From Bugula neritina (Eukaryota > Bryozoa > Gymnolaemata > Cheilostomatida > Bugulidae): a DNA stretch of 64,000 nucleotides. The notes beneath the pieces are model-generated. The model was not told the DNA's origin. It searched no databases and saw nothing but the letters and a program-made list of their open reading frames with translations. A program made the position numbers and the translations under genes. Numbering within the stretch: the stretch's first letter is position 1; each line of letters begins with the position of its first letter. Shown piece by piece: positions 1-10,500 of the stretch. The stretch spans positions 5,968,251-6,032,250 of the forward strand of contig OZ037773.1 of assembly GCA_964035545.1 (NCBI GenBank). The letters are read 5' to 3'.

Positions 1-394
1 TGGAAACTAACATTAATTTAGCTGCAAAGCAGCTTTCAACTAATTTAAGTTTTGCAAAAGTTGCTACAAATAAAAAGAAAAGTATTAAATTAGCGTTGAT
101 TATTTTATTTCTCTATTTCTGTGTATATATACAGGTATATATAAGAAGTACATAAGCAAATAGTACTTTTCTCCTTACATGTCTTATAAACTAATATTAT
201 ACTTTTTCCTCGAAATAACATACATACATACATTCAGTTTACTTAATATATATATAGAAAAAGAGTTAAATTTACTCTCTAAGTTAAGAAAAAATGGTAG
301 CTGGTTATAAGCAAAAGTGAAAAAACAGCTTTATGCAACATTAATTACCATATATCACAATTAAAGTAAATTGCTATGACAAAAATAATGCTAT

Positions 395-483
<89 letters not shown>

Positions 484-793
484 AAAAGTAGACATTAAGC
501 CTTGAGTAAAAGGTGACCAAAGGCTAAGGTATTCATATAAGCAAATACAGCACAGAACTTTTTTCGCCAACTTTAGTTTTATTAAATGGCATTGCTAGAA
601 CAATACCTGGTTATGGCAGGCTATGGCTATGCCTGGCTATAATGCTTTTGGTATTGAATGGTTTCTCATATAGCTTATATTATTGTAAGTGCCAAAGTAG
701 GTATAATCTTATAGAGCATATAGCATATAGAGCATATAATATAATCTAATTTAGTTAGCCTATCTATAAAAGTGCAAAAACACACTACTTCAT
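1..793. other. AT-rich intergenic stretch, no gene seen
   Basis: No coding exon is recognisable here. The only distinct structure is an AT dinucleotide run at 398-473 that passes into a short TG run (to about 483). The rest is simple AT-rich DNA downstream of the minus-strand gene that ends at 794. Confidence 0.6.
398..483. repeat. (AT)n/(TG)n microsatellite
   Basis: About 75 bp of uninterrupted AT dinucleotide repeat followed by about five TG units. Confidence 0.97.
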
Positions 794-1327
794 TTAGGAC
801 ACAAGTTTTTTAAAATTCTGCTCTTTAGCACATGAAGCAGCTTTCCAGCAAGTCAAAATGTAAATAAACATTAATGCCAAACAATAAATATTCAAGCAAG
901 ATGAAGGCTTGTTGTTAGTGAAATTATCATGATATCTGGGTAGTTTCTCTTTGTTATCGTGATTTGTTTGGTTTGTTATCCATCCAATCGTTGCACCAAC
1001 AAACATGCCAAACAATGCAAGAGAGACATTTTGAAAATACAAAATGTCACGAAGTTCTGCTTCACTCGTTGCTACTGGGCATGTTATTAGTCCATCACTG
1101 TTGGTCAAAAACCTTGTTAAAATAAACAAACACGCCAACAGATACCCTATTTTCATCAGAAAATTGTGGACTTTAGAGAAGCATTGGTCTCTAGAAAAGT
1201 CTTTAGCTAACCAACCTAATCCACCTCCAAAGAGAACTGCAATAACTTCAATTATTACTTCTTGAGAAATGCTATTGGCATAGGAAAGAACTATTTTGAC
1301 TTTACTTCTGTAAAACAGGAAATGGAG
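794..1327 (-). CDS. four-TM membrane protein, family 1 member A (last exon)
   Basis: I do not recognise this family. The final exon (177 codons plus stop) is open from a splice acceptor (TTTTAG before 1327) to TAA at 794-796. It aligns end to end with the paralogue at 4348-5506: shared SYA-x-x-ISQEV near the N-terminus, GL(I/L)TCP in the central loop, F-x-G-x-x-x-GW in helices 1 and 3, and KAA-x-CAK at the C-terminus. Four hydrophobic helices are visible. The first in-frame ATG (1154-1156) lies after helix 1, in sequence conserved with the paralogue, so it is probably not the start; by analogy a tiny upstream exon should carry the ATG, but I could not fix it. An alternative acceptor (ACAG before 1307) would also keep the frame open but changes phase. 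No catalytic motif is seen; a plasma-membrane or organelle membrane role is inference. Confidence 0.6.
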   Translation of the reverse strand, partial: LHFLFYRSKVKIVLSYANSISQEVIIEVIAVLFGGGLGWLAKDFSRDQCFSKVHNFLMKIGYLLACLFILTRFLTNSDGLITCPVATSEAELRDILYFQNVSLALFGMFVGATIGWITNQTNHDNKEKLPRYHDNFTNNKPSSCLNIYCLALMFIYILTCWKAASCAKEQNFKKLVS

Positions 1328-2260
1328 CTAAAAGCAAAAATTAAGATTTTGGCGTTAAAAGCTTTGTATAACAATCACTCAACATGCAAGTATCAACCTC
1401 TGCCATAAAATTTATAGTGACAAGGTTTAGCTTTAAAAAATAAAATATATAAAAACTCACTTGTATAATGGATGCAGAAAGTAGCTCTACTTATGCAAAG
1501 TGCTTTCACGCAAGTGTGTAGGCTTGAGGACACTATATACTGTATATTACTATCAAGTTCTTTTAGGAAGAGTTGCTGAATGATTCACAACAATAGAATA
1601 TATAGTGAAAGAAATTAGAAGTACACCACAATGAAGCTATTTTGTGCGCAAGGGAAATACCCTATGCATGTCTGTCATGAGTTAACATGCTAAATATATG
1701 ATATAATTATAATGCAAAATTAGAGCTGCAACAGTCATAGTAAAAGTCATAGTTGTAAATTGACTCTATACACAACCGGCTATTACCGTAGTATTGCTGT
1801 ATGCAGCAGACTTTTATAAGTAGCAAATCAAAATCAAAATTCTAGCAATTCTTTCGCTAGTTTTAACAGAAGTTTGTGATTGTATCTGTATGGTTATGCA
1901 ATTATAATGCAAAAGCCACATATGTGCCAATGTTATCAGTTAGGCTTAATTGTTGCTCAATAAATTTTTCGCATGTTTTTATTTGGTGACACTATGTTAT
2001 TATTAGAATTTAAAATATTACATTATATTACTCGACAGAATATAATGGAATATTTTATTTTAAGCTGTAAGGTTTTTTATTAGTATTCTACATTCTACAC
2101 AGCTATCTCCTTCAGTGTATAGATCATTGTGTACGTACACAATGATGGCATAAAAAGAATGAATGCAATATTGTTACAGTATATATAACAATTTAAAGTT
2201 TATTTTTTGCTTATTAGTTAGAATAATGTACTTGTAAAATTTAGCATATTATAGTTATAT
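1328..2260. other. intergenic or 5' intron region of gene A
   Basis: AT-rich. On the minus strand there is a good donor (GTGAGT) around 1457-1463, but no in-frame ATG precedes it for the phase gene A needs. No other coding signal was found. Confidence 0.4.
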
Positions 2261-2602
2261 TTAGGACACAAGTTTTAAGATGAACGAAATGAATTGCACT
2301 AAAAATGCCAATATATCAACATCAACAACATGTAAACCATCCATTCCTTCTCTAACAATCAGGCCAAAAATCCCACTGCATAGACAACAGCCTATCTTTA
2401 TCACATCGCTGTTTTCAATTAAATGGGAGCAGCAATGACAGCCAGCAATGATAGCTGCCAGTTTAAAAATAGCCCAAATATCACATTTGGTAAACAGGGA
2501 GTGAATCAGATGTCCCAGAGACCACCCGTGAGTTATTACACAGAAATAAAAGAAGAGTTGAGGACCCCACTCTAAAGAATCTCCTGAATGATCAATATTC
2601 AT
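2261..2602 (-). CDS. small four-TM membrane protein, family 2 member C
   Basis: The ORF of 113 aa starts at ATG 2600-2602, just downstream of an in-frame TGA and of a splice acceptor (CTGTTTTAG), so the coding part is one exon with a 5'UTR intron. Four hydrophobic segments lie near residues 13-37, 42-62, 70-86 and 94-110, with several cysteines. It is related to the gene at 6248-6628: both begin M-(N/S)-ID, both have HGW then G in helix 1 and a G-C-x-CC-type cluster in helix 2. I do not recognise the family and assign no function. Its last 18 nt are identical to those of gene A, encoding KLVS and the stop. Confidence 0.6.
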   Translation of the reverse strand: MNIDHSGDSLEWGPQLFFYFCVITHGWSLGHLIHSLFTKCDIWAIFKLAAIIAGCHCCSHLIENSDVIKIGCCLCSGIFGLIVREGMDGLHVVDVDILAFLVQFISFILKLVS

Positions 2603-4347
2603 TTTGCTTCCACCAGCTCACTGAGTGTTTATCTAAAACAGAAACCTTCTCCATTCACTAACTGCATTAATAGATTATAATTAAGTACCATGCAATTAAT
2701 ATTGAAATACCACGACAAGCTTTGTTTTAGTTTGTAAAAAATAACCCGGCCAAGAGCTATTATAATGCAATGTTATTAATTGCTGCTGTATCAATTACTG
2801 TACTTTAAAGCAGGTGGAGTTTTGCTAACATGACTCAATTGTATATAACATAAAATATTCGGGATAAAGTGCAGCACGTACTATGGATTAACTGTTTTAA
2901 AAGCTTCATCCACTTGATGTGAACCAGTTTTTGTGTTTTCAATTACCATATATAGCTGCAGCCCAGTCTTGATGAACTTGTATCTAACTGTGCAAAGTAA
3001 AACTAGTGTTGATTATAAGAAAAGTTTTAAAAAATTCAGTAAACCCTCTAAATCTTTAAACAATTTAAACCGTGAGCTTCACTAAACTAAATTTAGAGTT
3101 GAAGTTGTCTAAAAAAATATGTGGTACAGCTACACTTACCTTTTATTTAATTTTATTATATTAATACAAATACAATATAGATATATTACACCAATATTAA
3201 GAAAGGAGTAGTCCAGTACTTCTCTAGCAGCTCTCTTAAACTGTCTGTGTAAGAAAAGTAACTGGAGTAAATGAATGCCTGGTATATATGAACTGCATTT
3301 ATATTGTGTGAAGGAATAACATAATGATAATATTATTATAACTGTTGCTATGCTGTTCGGGGGAATTCCCCTGCTTAAATATTCCAGTAAAAGATTTGTA
3401 CCAATTGTGCAAATAATAGAAATAACAAAGTATAGATTTGTTCATAGAAATCATTATATTATATACCTAATTAAATAAACTTTTGTGCATGTGTTCTAAT
3501 GTTTAAAACTTGTCTTCAATTGATTACAATAGTTAAAGACTGACCTTTTAAACACAGACCTCTGCTTCATAGTTTTTAGTTTAACTTCAACTGGAAATTT
3601 TCAAAACTATCTAAATTATCGTATGGGTTATAGATCAACTTATAATAAAAATATTCTCATCAATTATGGAACAGTTTTTATTCATTATGAAATAAGTTGA
3701 TCTAAAGAATGTAGTAGGAAGAAATATACAACCTAAAAAAAATTTTACAACTGCAACTATATTTAGAATTTATATGTTTCCAGCTAAGTATAGGGTTTTA
3801 ATAGAAATTAATTAACAATGCAGAAGATTATGAAGATGTAAGGCTGAGTTCACACCGAGGCAAAAGGTCACAGGTCAAATGTCAAGGGCCCTTTAATTTT
3901 GTCAACATTTTACTGTAATCAATCAAAGTTATAAAAGCTATAACTTCTACCCCCCCCCCCCCCCCAAAAGCATAATATACATATTATCTACCAAATCTAC
4001 AGAGAAATTGTTGACAAACAAAATGCTTTATTGGATATTCCTAAAAATATGTGTGTAAAATAATTTGAATAATCTAATCACTATTCAAGCTGGTTGTTAA
4101 TTTCAGTTTTAGTTAACAATTGTGCTTGCAATTAGTAAAGGCTAAACTTTCAAGCTGGTTAAAACTATTACAGTTTTGCAAAATTATACTCAAGGTTGCA
4201 TTTTATTTTGCTTTATTTAATGAAGATTTGACAAACAATTATTTTACCGGCAGTAAATCCCGATACAATAAAAGCATAGTTGAAATATTATTATGGAAAT
4301 ATAATATAATAAAGAGGACTTATAATGAACAAAAAAGCTGTAAGATG
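2603..4347. other. intergenic stretch, no gene seen
   Basis: AT-rich DNA without recognisable exons, containing the poly-C run at 3950-3965. A minus-strand donor-like site (AAAAG/GTAAGTG) near 3140 could belong to an untranslated first exon of gene C. A 96-codon plus-strand ORF at 4120-4410 lacks an ATG start and overlaps gene B, so it is not called. Confidence 0.45.
3950..3965. repeat. poly-C tract (16 C)
   Basis: Sixteen consecutive C residues on the plus strand, an outlier in AT-rich surroundings. A shorter one of eleven C lies at 8937-8947. Confidence 0.95.
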
Positions 4348-5506
4348 TCAATCAGATGTGTTCTTTTTTGCACATTGAGCAGCTTTACTGCTGACAATTA
4401 TAAAGAATGACAGCAGCATACAAATGTGAATACATTGAAAAATCCCTGCACATGTGATGGTGGGGCAACTCCCATTAGTCTTAGGTAACTCATCTACCTT
4501 GGTTGGTAATAGAAAGGATCTAATCTGCCATCCGACTGCAGCACCAACAAACGCTGCCAGCATGGCAAGATACATGTTCTGTCGATGAAGCATGTGTTTG
4601 AATTCAGCTTCATCGGAAGTCTCCGGGCATGTCAAAAGCCCGTTACTACTGTTCAAAGCCAATACTAGACAAGCTACAAGAACTAGGACGTAAACTATTA
4701 CAACTACAGCATAGAAGCAGCTTGAGCCTTTTCCTTTGAGGTTAGCTTTAAGGTTACAACTAAACCAACCCACAATGCACCCAATAAAGAATCCAAGTAA
4801 ATCCACTAAGACTTCTTGGGAGATGGCATCAGCGTAGGAGGACCCAATTTTACTCGAATCCAAGTCTGTATCAGCAATCTACAAGTTCACTGGCTTTTAC
4901 ATTTACTGGCTATTATATTTACAAAGCTGGTTAAGATTCAATAAAGAAATTTACAAAAACAAATTGTTTACACAATTGATGCATGCAAGGAATTGTCAAA
5001 AATGTCATTTAAAAAAAACACACTTTGAAAATGGACAGAGCAAAAATGGGCGCTCTATAATTCAGTGGAGCCCAAAATTGATAGCTTATTGCAAGTGTGG
5101 AAAATTTAGAATGTAGTATATCTATTTAGAAAAAAGAAAAATTAACTCAGTATTGAAGTAAGACTTAGTAAGACTATTTTATAGGCTTTTATATAATCTT
5201 AGTTAGTAGCTTTTCAATGATTTCAACTCCTTTTGCTACATAGTTAGCATCTAGGTTGGATATATGTAAATATATATGAATTACATCTGATATGATTAAC
5301 CAGGTATCAATTATTTAGCCCAGTTTGTTTAGAAATGCCTGATTTTGCATGATGTTAGCTCAACTTACTTTCACTGTGAAATTCACTGTGACTGTGAAAT
5401 TCACTTTCATTTAATGTTTTCGGTCATTTATAGTTATAGCCTATAAATGTTCATATCTTGCACAAAACTGGGATAACCTTAAATGACTTACCTGTTTGAA
5501 CTGCAT
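4348..5506 (-). CDS. four-TM membrane protein, family 1 member B
   Basis: Two-exon model: exon 1 5492-5506 (MQFKQ; in-frame TAG upstream; donor CAG/GTAAGTC) and exon 2 4348-4878 (acceptor TTGTAG), both phase 0, giving 181 aa. Four hydrophobic helices: about 29-46, 59-80, 107-122 and 145-170. Helices 1 and 3 both end in F-x-G-x-x-x-GW (GW at 42-43 and 121-122), suggesting an internal duplication of a two-helix unit. The loop between helices 2 and 3 carries GLLTCP followed by an acidic stretch. The C-terminus is KAAQCAK plus a short polar tail. Paralogue of the gene at 794-1327, separated from it by gene C. No known family recognised; the function is not inferable. Exon 1 is less certain than exon 2. 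Confidence 0.62.
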
Positions 5507-5627
5507 ACCTGTAGGTTCTACTTGCTAAGTACAGATACTTGTGAGTTATAGTTTATATACTAGCCAAGTCAGCATCGACATCATGCATCTACTGCATGAC
5601 TGACTTCATCAAATCATAATAATTGAA

Positions 5628-5762
5628 TGGTGCTATAAGCAGCTGCAAGCTGGGAGTGACTGAGTGCAATAGTTTCTGGATCTCGAGTTTGGTGTTACAA
5701 GTTATATACACCACAAACTGCCGCACTCAATCGCCTTTAACTCGAAGCTGCTTACAGAACCA
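5628..5762. repeat. hairpin/MITE-like repeat, copy 1
   Basis: An inverted repeat of about 135 bp. Terminal arms read TGGTGCTATAAGCAGCT on the left and TGGTTCTGTAAGCAGCT inward from the right, followed on both sides by a GTGACTGAGTGCA-like block; the centre holds CTCGAGTTTGG. The same arms and centre recur near 16053, 33106 and 34742. It has no coding capacity. Most likely a short non-autonomous DNA transposon; the superfamily is not assigned. Confidence 0.75.
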
Positions 5763-5995
5763 TGCATAATTAAAATTGTAGAAGCGACATAGAATTGATG
5801 GGGGAAATCCCCTTTCGTCAGCATCGGCTATTAACACGTGTATACTGCTCTGTGGTTGAAAGAATAGTACAATATTGTTGGCAGATGGTAGAAAGATGTA
5901 GTACCTTCGTAATCGACTAACTATAAACTAACTAACTTCATAGCGAGTGACCTAATGGTATACAGTAGTTTTGTCTACAAACACTGCAAAGACAG

Positions 5996-6247
5996 GTGAG
6001 CTAAAAGTTTATGTAATACTTCAGATACATAGAATAAGTCTCAGCATGTATTTGAGGCATTGAAACAAAACCACTTCAACTGAGTTTTAATTCAGTGGTT
6101 TGAAGTACAAAGGATTTGAATTTCAATATCTAGTCTTACTATATAATTATTGACCTAGTTTATCCTATAACTTGATGTTACTTTGAACATGCTGTGTGTT
6201 GTAGAGCAAGGCCAGTGTTCTACTCCTGAAGTGCATCTCCCATCACA
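5996..6247 (+). other. 5' intron and leader of gene D
   Basis: A donor (GACAG/GTGAGC) at 5995/5996 and an acceptor (TGTGTTGTAG) near 6204 fit a 5'UTR intron upstream of the ATG at 6248. An in-frame TGA lies 21 nt before the ATG. Confidence 0.4.
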
Positions 6248-6628
6248 ATGAGCATTGATGATGTCCCCTGGTACAGAATCCTTCTGTGCATCCTTTGCTG
6301 TGTACATGGATGGGCATCAGGATTTGTGATAGGATCAGTGCTGAGCTTCAGGAGTTGTAACAAGTCACACAATTCGTGTCTTTCTTTTCTAAAGCTAATC
6401 TGTATTCTAATTGGTGGTTGCTGTTGTCTCGACTTGCACCAAAAAACTGAATTAAGTAGCCACTTGGAAGGCATAGTGTTTGTTATATCAACAATAGTTG
6501 GACTGATGTTTCAAAAAGCTATCCGTGATGACCATGATTACGAGGGCCACAATGAATGTGCAAATTTTACACAAATTTTGATCACCACAATAAGTGTTAT
6601 TGTAGAATCAGTTCATAATTTATCGTAG
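6248..6628 (+). CDS. small four-TM membrane protein, family 2 member D
   Basis: Single coding exon of 126 aa; the ATG at 6248 follows an in-frame TGA and a splice acceptor. Hydrophobic segments lie near residues 8-30, 44-63, 73-90 and 106-122. Cysteines cluster in helices 1 and 2 (C14, C17-C18 and a CCC run). Shares the HGW-x-x-G helix-1 motif (H20-W22) and overall layout with gene C, and a looser resemblance (IGS(V/L) in helix 1, then W/F-x-x-x-K) to the gene at 23625. Divergent in orientation from gene B. Unrecognised family; function unknown. Confidence 0.62.
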   Translation: MSIDDVPWYRILLCILCCVHGWASGFVIGSVLSFRSCNKSHNSCLSFLKLICILIGGCCCLDLHQKTELSSHLEGIVFVISTIVGLMFQKAIRDDHDYEGHNECANFTQILITTISVIVESVHNLS

Positions 6629-7562
6629 CTTCAAGTTTTTTTTTATCTCAAAGTCTTTAATGTTTCAGTTTTTGCTTTTCTACAGTAGCCTTATAACCAA
6701 CAAGGGCAATTAATGTCCTTGCATTAGATGTTTACATGTACATTTACTTGTAACTATTGGATGGCGCTTAATTAAGCCATCTGCTAATATAATAGAAACA
6801 TTTCCAACTAAAAATTTGAATTGTGTCTCTACTTTTTATACTCTGTGATGGAAAGTTATAACTGTTAGCTTTGAATAGATTGCCTATTACAGTACCTACA
6901 GACTTCTACCAGCATATTGACCGTGTTACTTATAGTTTATAATATAGAGTCAAGGTAAAAAATGATGCACTATGATGTTAAGCTTCATCCAATCATAGTG
7001 CAGTAGTGGTATAAAAACCTCTTAAGAAACAGCAAAATAGTAGAAAATACATTTATTAATAATAAAAGTTTATATATTTGAAAAAATAAGTATCATGATT
7101 AATAAACAATGGAAGCTACAAATATATTATATTGGAAGACATACGCATACAATTTATACAATTCATTTTATTCATTTAAACAATTAACCAATACAGAACA
7201 CCATATCTCCTGCACTGATTGCAGAATTCTTTTCATAAATACTTAGAGTTGTTTCCCCACAAAAATATAGAAAATATGTAAATTCTTTCAGAATTTACTG
7301 TGATACTCTAACAGCTGCTGTGTTATCACAAGTATAAACACGAAATTTAATATAGATAAATCCATATTATCAACTCCAACGTATGATATGATCACATTTA
7401 TTGCATGTGTTATCTATTTATTTTACTCAATTTAATCAGATAAAGGCATATGTGTGTCCTGTGAACTTTAGGGGAGTAAATCACAAAGTTTTGCCATCAC
7501 ATGCATACAAAGCTGACTATAGGCAAGAGGACAGACAGACACTGGACGGACAGACAGACAGA
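6629..7562. other. intergenic, 3' sides of gene D and TKFC
   Basis: No exon is seen. It contains the 3' ends of two convergent genes, and a degenerate GACA-type tetranucleotide run at about 7530-7563 immediately next to the TKFC stop codon. Confidence 0.5.
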
Positions 7563-10500
7563 CTAAACAATAGGAAGTAAACAGTCTACAGTTGCCTTTA
7601 GCCAATTAGCAACAGCCTCAGCTCCAGGGTCGACCCTAGTCTGTCTCTCTACAGGGGTGTAGCTGGCCCGCCCTGCCTTAGCCTTCATGTTTGCAGTTGA
7701 GTCTGCACCACGCCTGGCAGCCTTCAAATACACCAACACAATACTTAATCATCGTTTTACAACAAATACTCAAGTTTAAAACAGATATATTTTTAGATGT
7801 ACAACATTTAGACAAGCCCAGCATGTTCCACATAATTCATAAAAAGTAATGCACTATTCATACCAGTGGATTTTAATTTACATCATTGCAGAGATGACTT
7901 TTGTGACAAGCAATTAAATAAATACAGCAGCTTCCTAAACGGTAGCAGTCAGTTAGATATAACCAAGCTGTCAACAAATTATAAGTCAGGTGATACCATT
8001 TAGGAGCAGAAGTGCAGAAGTGCAGAAATGCAGAAATTGAGATAACCTAAGTTCTTTATTTCTATTATTAAGTTCTGGTTTAGGCGCAGGTCAAAATTCT
8101 TATGAGAACATAACTTCTTATGCTACATTTCTAATCTAGAACACGGGCTCTTCACAACTTCTCCATTACTGCACCTACTATCACATTTACTGGAAAAGGA
8201 CAAGAGACATACCTGTGTGCTATCAGCTAGTAACTCAGCTAGTGGCTTGTTGGGCTGTTTGAGGGCCTCAAGGGCTGGAATCAGAGCGTCTAGCTAGAAT
8301 GGAGTAGAAAACCCACATCAATATAAAACTCACTTTTCACAGTTACAATCTTACTGCAGACTCTGATAGAAAAGGTTTGTAGGTCAGCTATATTAGTATT
8401 CTCTCCCAGTAAAGATAGGGCAACTCTGAGAAGCACTAAAAATTGTGATGCCATTTGAGGAGCAGCTGGTTTGTAGGCACAGCTGAGAGAGAATAGATAA
8501 AGCTGGACAAGAAAGTAAACACGAAATGTGCGTATCTGTAGTATAAGTAGAGATGTGTTAAACTCTGTTGGGATAGCAAAGAACTCTCTTACCATAGTTC
8601 TGTCACCTGCCTCACTTCTCCCGTACTTCCTGATTGCTGCCACACCGCTGTCGAACGCTCTGACCACACTGTCAGCACTGACATCAGAGACCAGCTCCGC
8701 GGCAGCAGCAGAAAAGAAGAGTCCATACAACTACAAGATAACGTGATAGAAAGTAAAGTTGTGTTTATACCTCTGCTGAAAAAAGTACCAGGTTTTAGTT
8801 AATATCACTTGCCTTTTATAGTTTTACTAATACAAGATATTTCGATGTTTTTAGGATATTGATTTTAAACCAAATATGTTGCTTTCTATTAGACCTCAGG
8901 CTAAACATAACACAAGCAGACGAGAGCTGTCCTGAACCCCCCCCCCCTTAAAGTTAATTTAGAGCATTGTGAGCGCCAGTTGCAGTAACATTTACCTTGA
9001 AGTTAAGAGTTTGCTTGGGATGGTGTCATGTGAAAAACTTCAACGTGATCAAAAATTTTATAATTTATTTGTTCAAATGGCACAACATTTGACAGAGTCA
9101 AAAATCTCAAGGCATTTTGTAGTCACTATCCCTGTGAGAATTCCTGATGGTAAGGGTTTTTATTTCTAAAGATTTTTTCTAACACGGTTCTATAGAAGCA
9201 ATTATGACTATAGATGCTCTTCCTAACATCACCGCTAGTGTTTGGATTTGAACCACTGACCTTGTGTTTACTATACCAGCACTCTAACCACTACACTATA
9301 GGCTGGTTTGTTTTGACAGACTCAAGACTATTAAACTAAAACATTAGCAAACAATGGCAGGTAGAGCTTTACACTGTGCAAGTTAAAAAGCTACACAATA
9401 TATACCATCACATTATAGCCACTAAATTCTACTACTCTGGTAATAGTACACTCACAGCCCCTGATGTGCCTCCCATGTTTAGCTCTATCACAGAGGATAT
9501 TTTAGAGAAGACAACTGCTGGCTTTTGTAGGCGAGACAATTCCTCGGAATTTATATACTCTGTTATGGCTACAATAACATGGTTGTGGACAGTGATAGTT
9601 CTCTCACAAACATTCTATTTTCGCTATGACAGCTAAATGTATGCAACACTAGATAAAATAACTCCAAACTGTAGAATTCTTAAGCTACAAAAAATGATAT
9701 CTATTGGTGGGTGTCATAACAATATAATATAGCTTTTTGATGGTTTAATAAATTTATTTTGATATTTAGCTATTAGGTATATTTCACACAAGTACACTAC
9801 AAATTGGTCTACCTTAGCTTATTATAAATAAACCTATATATATTATATAAATAATATAAAAACATTATATTATGTATATAATATATGATATATTATATAA
9901 TATCAATTATATATATTATGAATTATATAACATTCCAGATTCAGTATATGTGCATTCAATCTGTATAAACACTAATGGCTATGACTATTACAGCCATACT
10001 AACATAAATACCAGAGTTGTCTACTGCTGCATATATACAGGGAGTTCAAGACCACATACCTAGGCAGCCCTGAGTGAGGGTGGTGCCAGTATCTCCATCA
10101 CCACACCCTTCATCTAGCTCATTCAGATGAGACTTGGCCTCAACTAAACTCTTACACGCTGACAGGACAGCAGATTTGATAAGCTGAGCATGCTCTGTAA
10201 CAACAGCAGCGAGTTCTTAGCAACTGGCAGCAATATATTATAGATAGTATTACAACATGCAGCTAGACAAAGTACCACCTCTATATTCAGCAAAAGTAGA
10301 ATAGCTATAATTTTCACTTACTTGTTTTATATTTGCTTCATTGCTTTCTATATAGGGATTATGTATACTATCCAACATAAACATCATAAGTAAACTTTGC
10401 ACTTCAGAAAATACAACTTTTATCCAACAACTACAGACTATAAAACTATTGTATATGTACTCAGACTATAAAACTATTGTATATGTACTCAGACTATAAA

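Noticed and set aside
9376-9636. 86-codon plus-strand ORF
   Set aside because: It is antisense to TKFC exon 11 (9456-9568), whose minus-strand reading matches the kinase.
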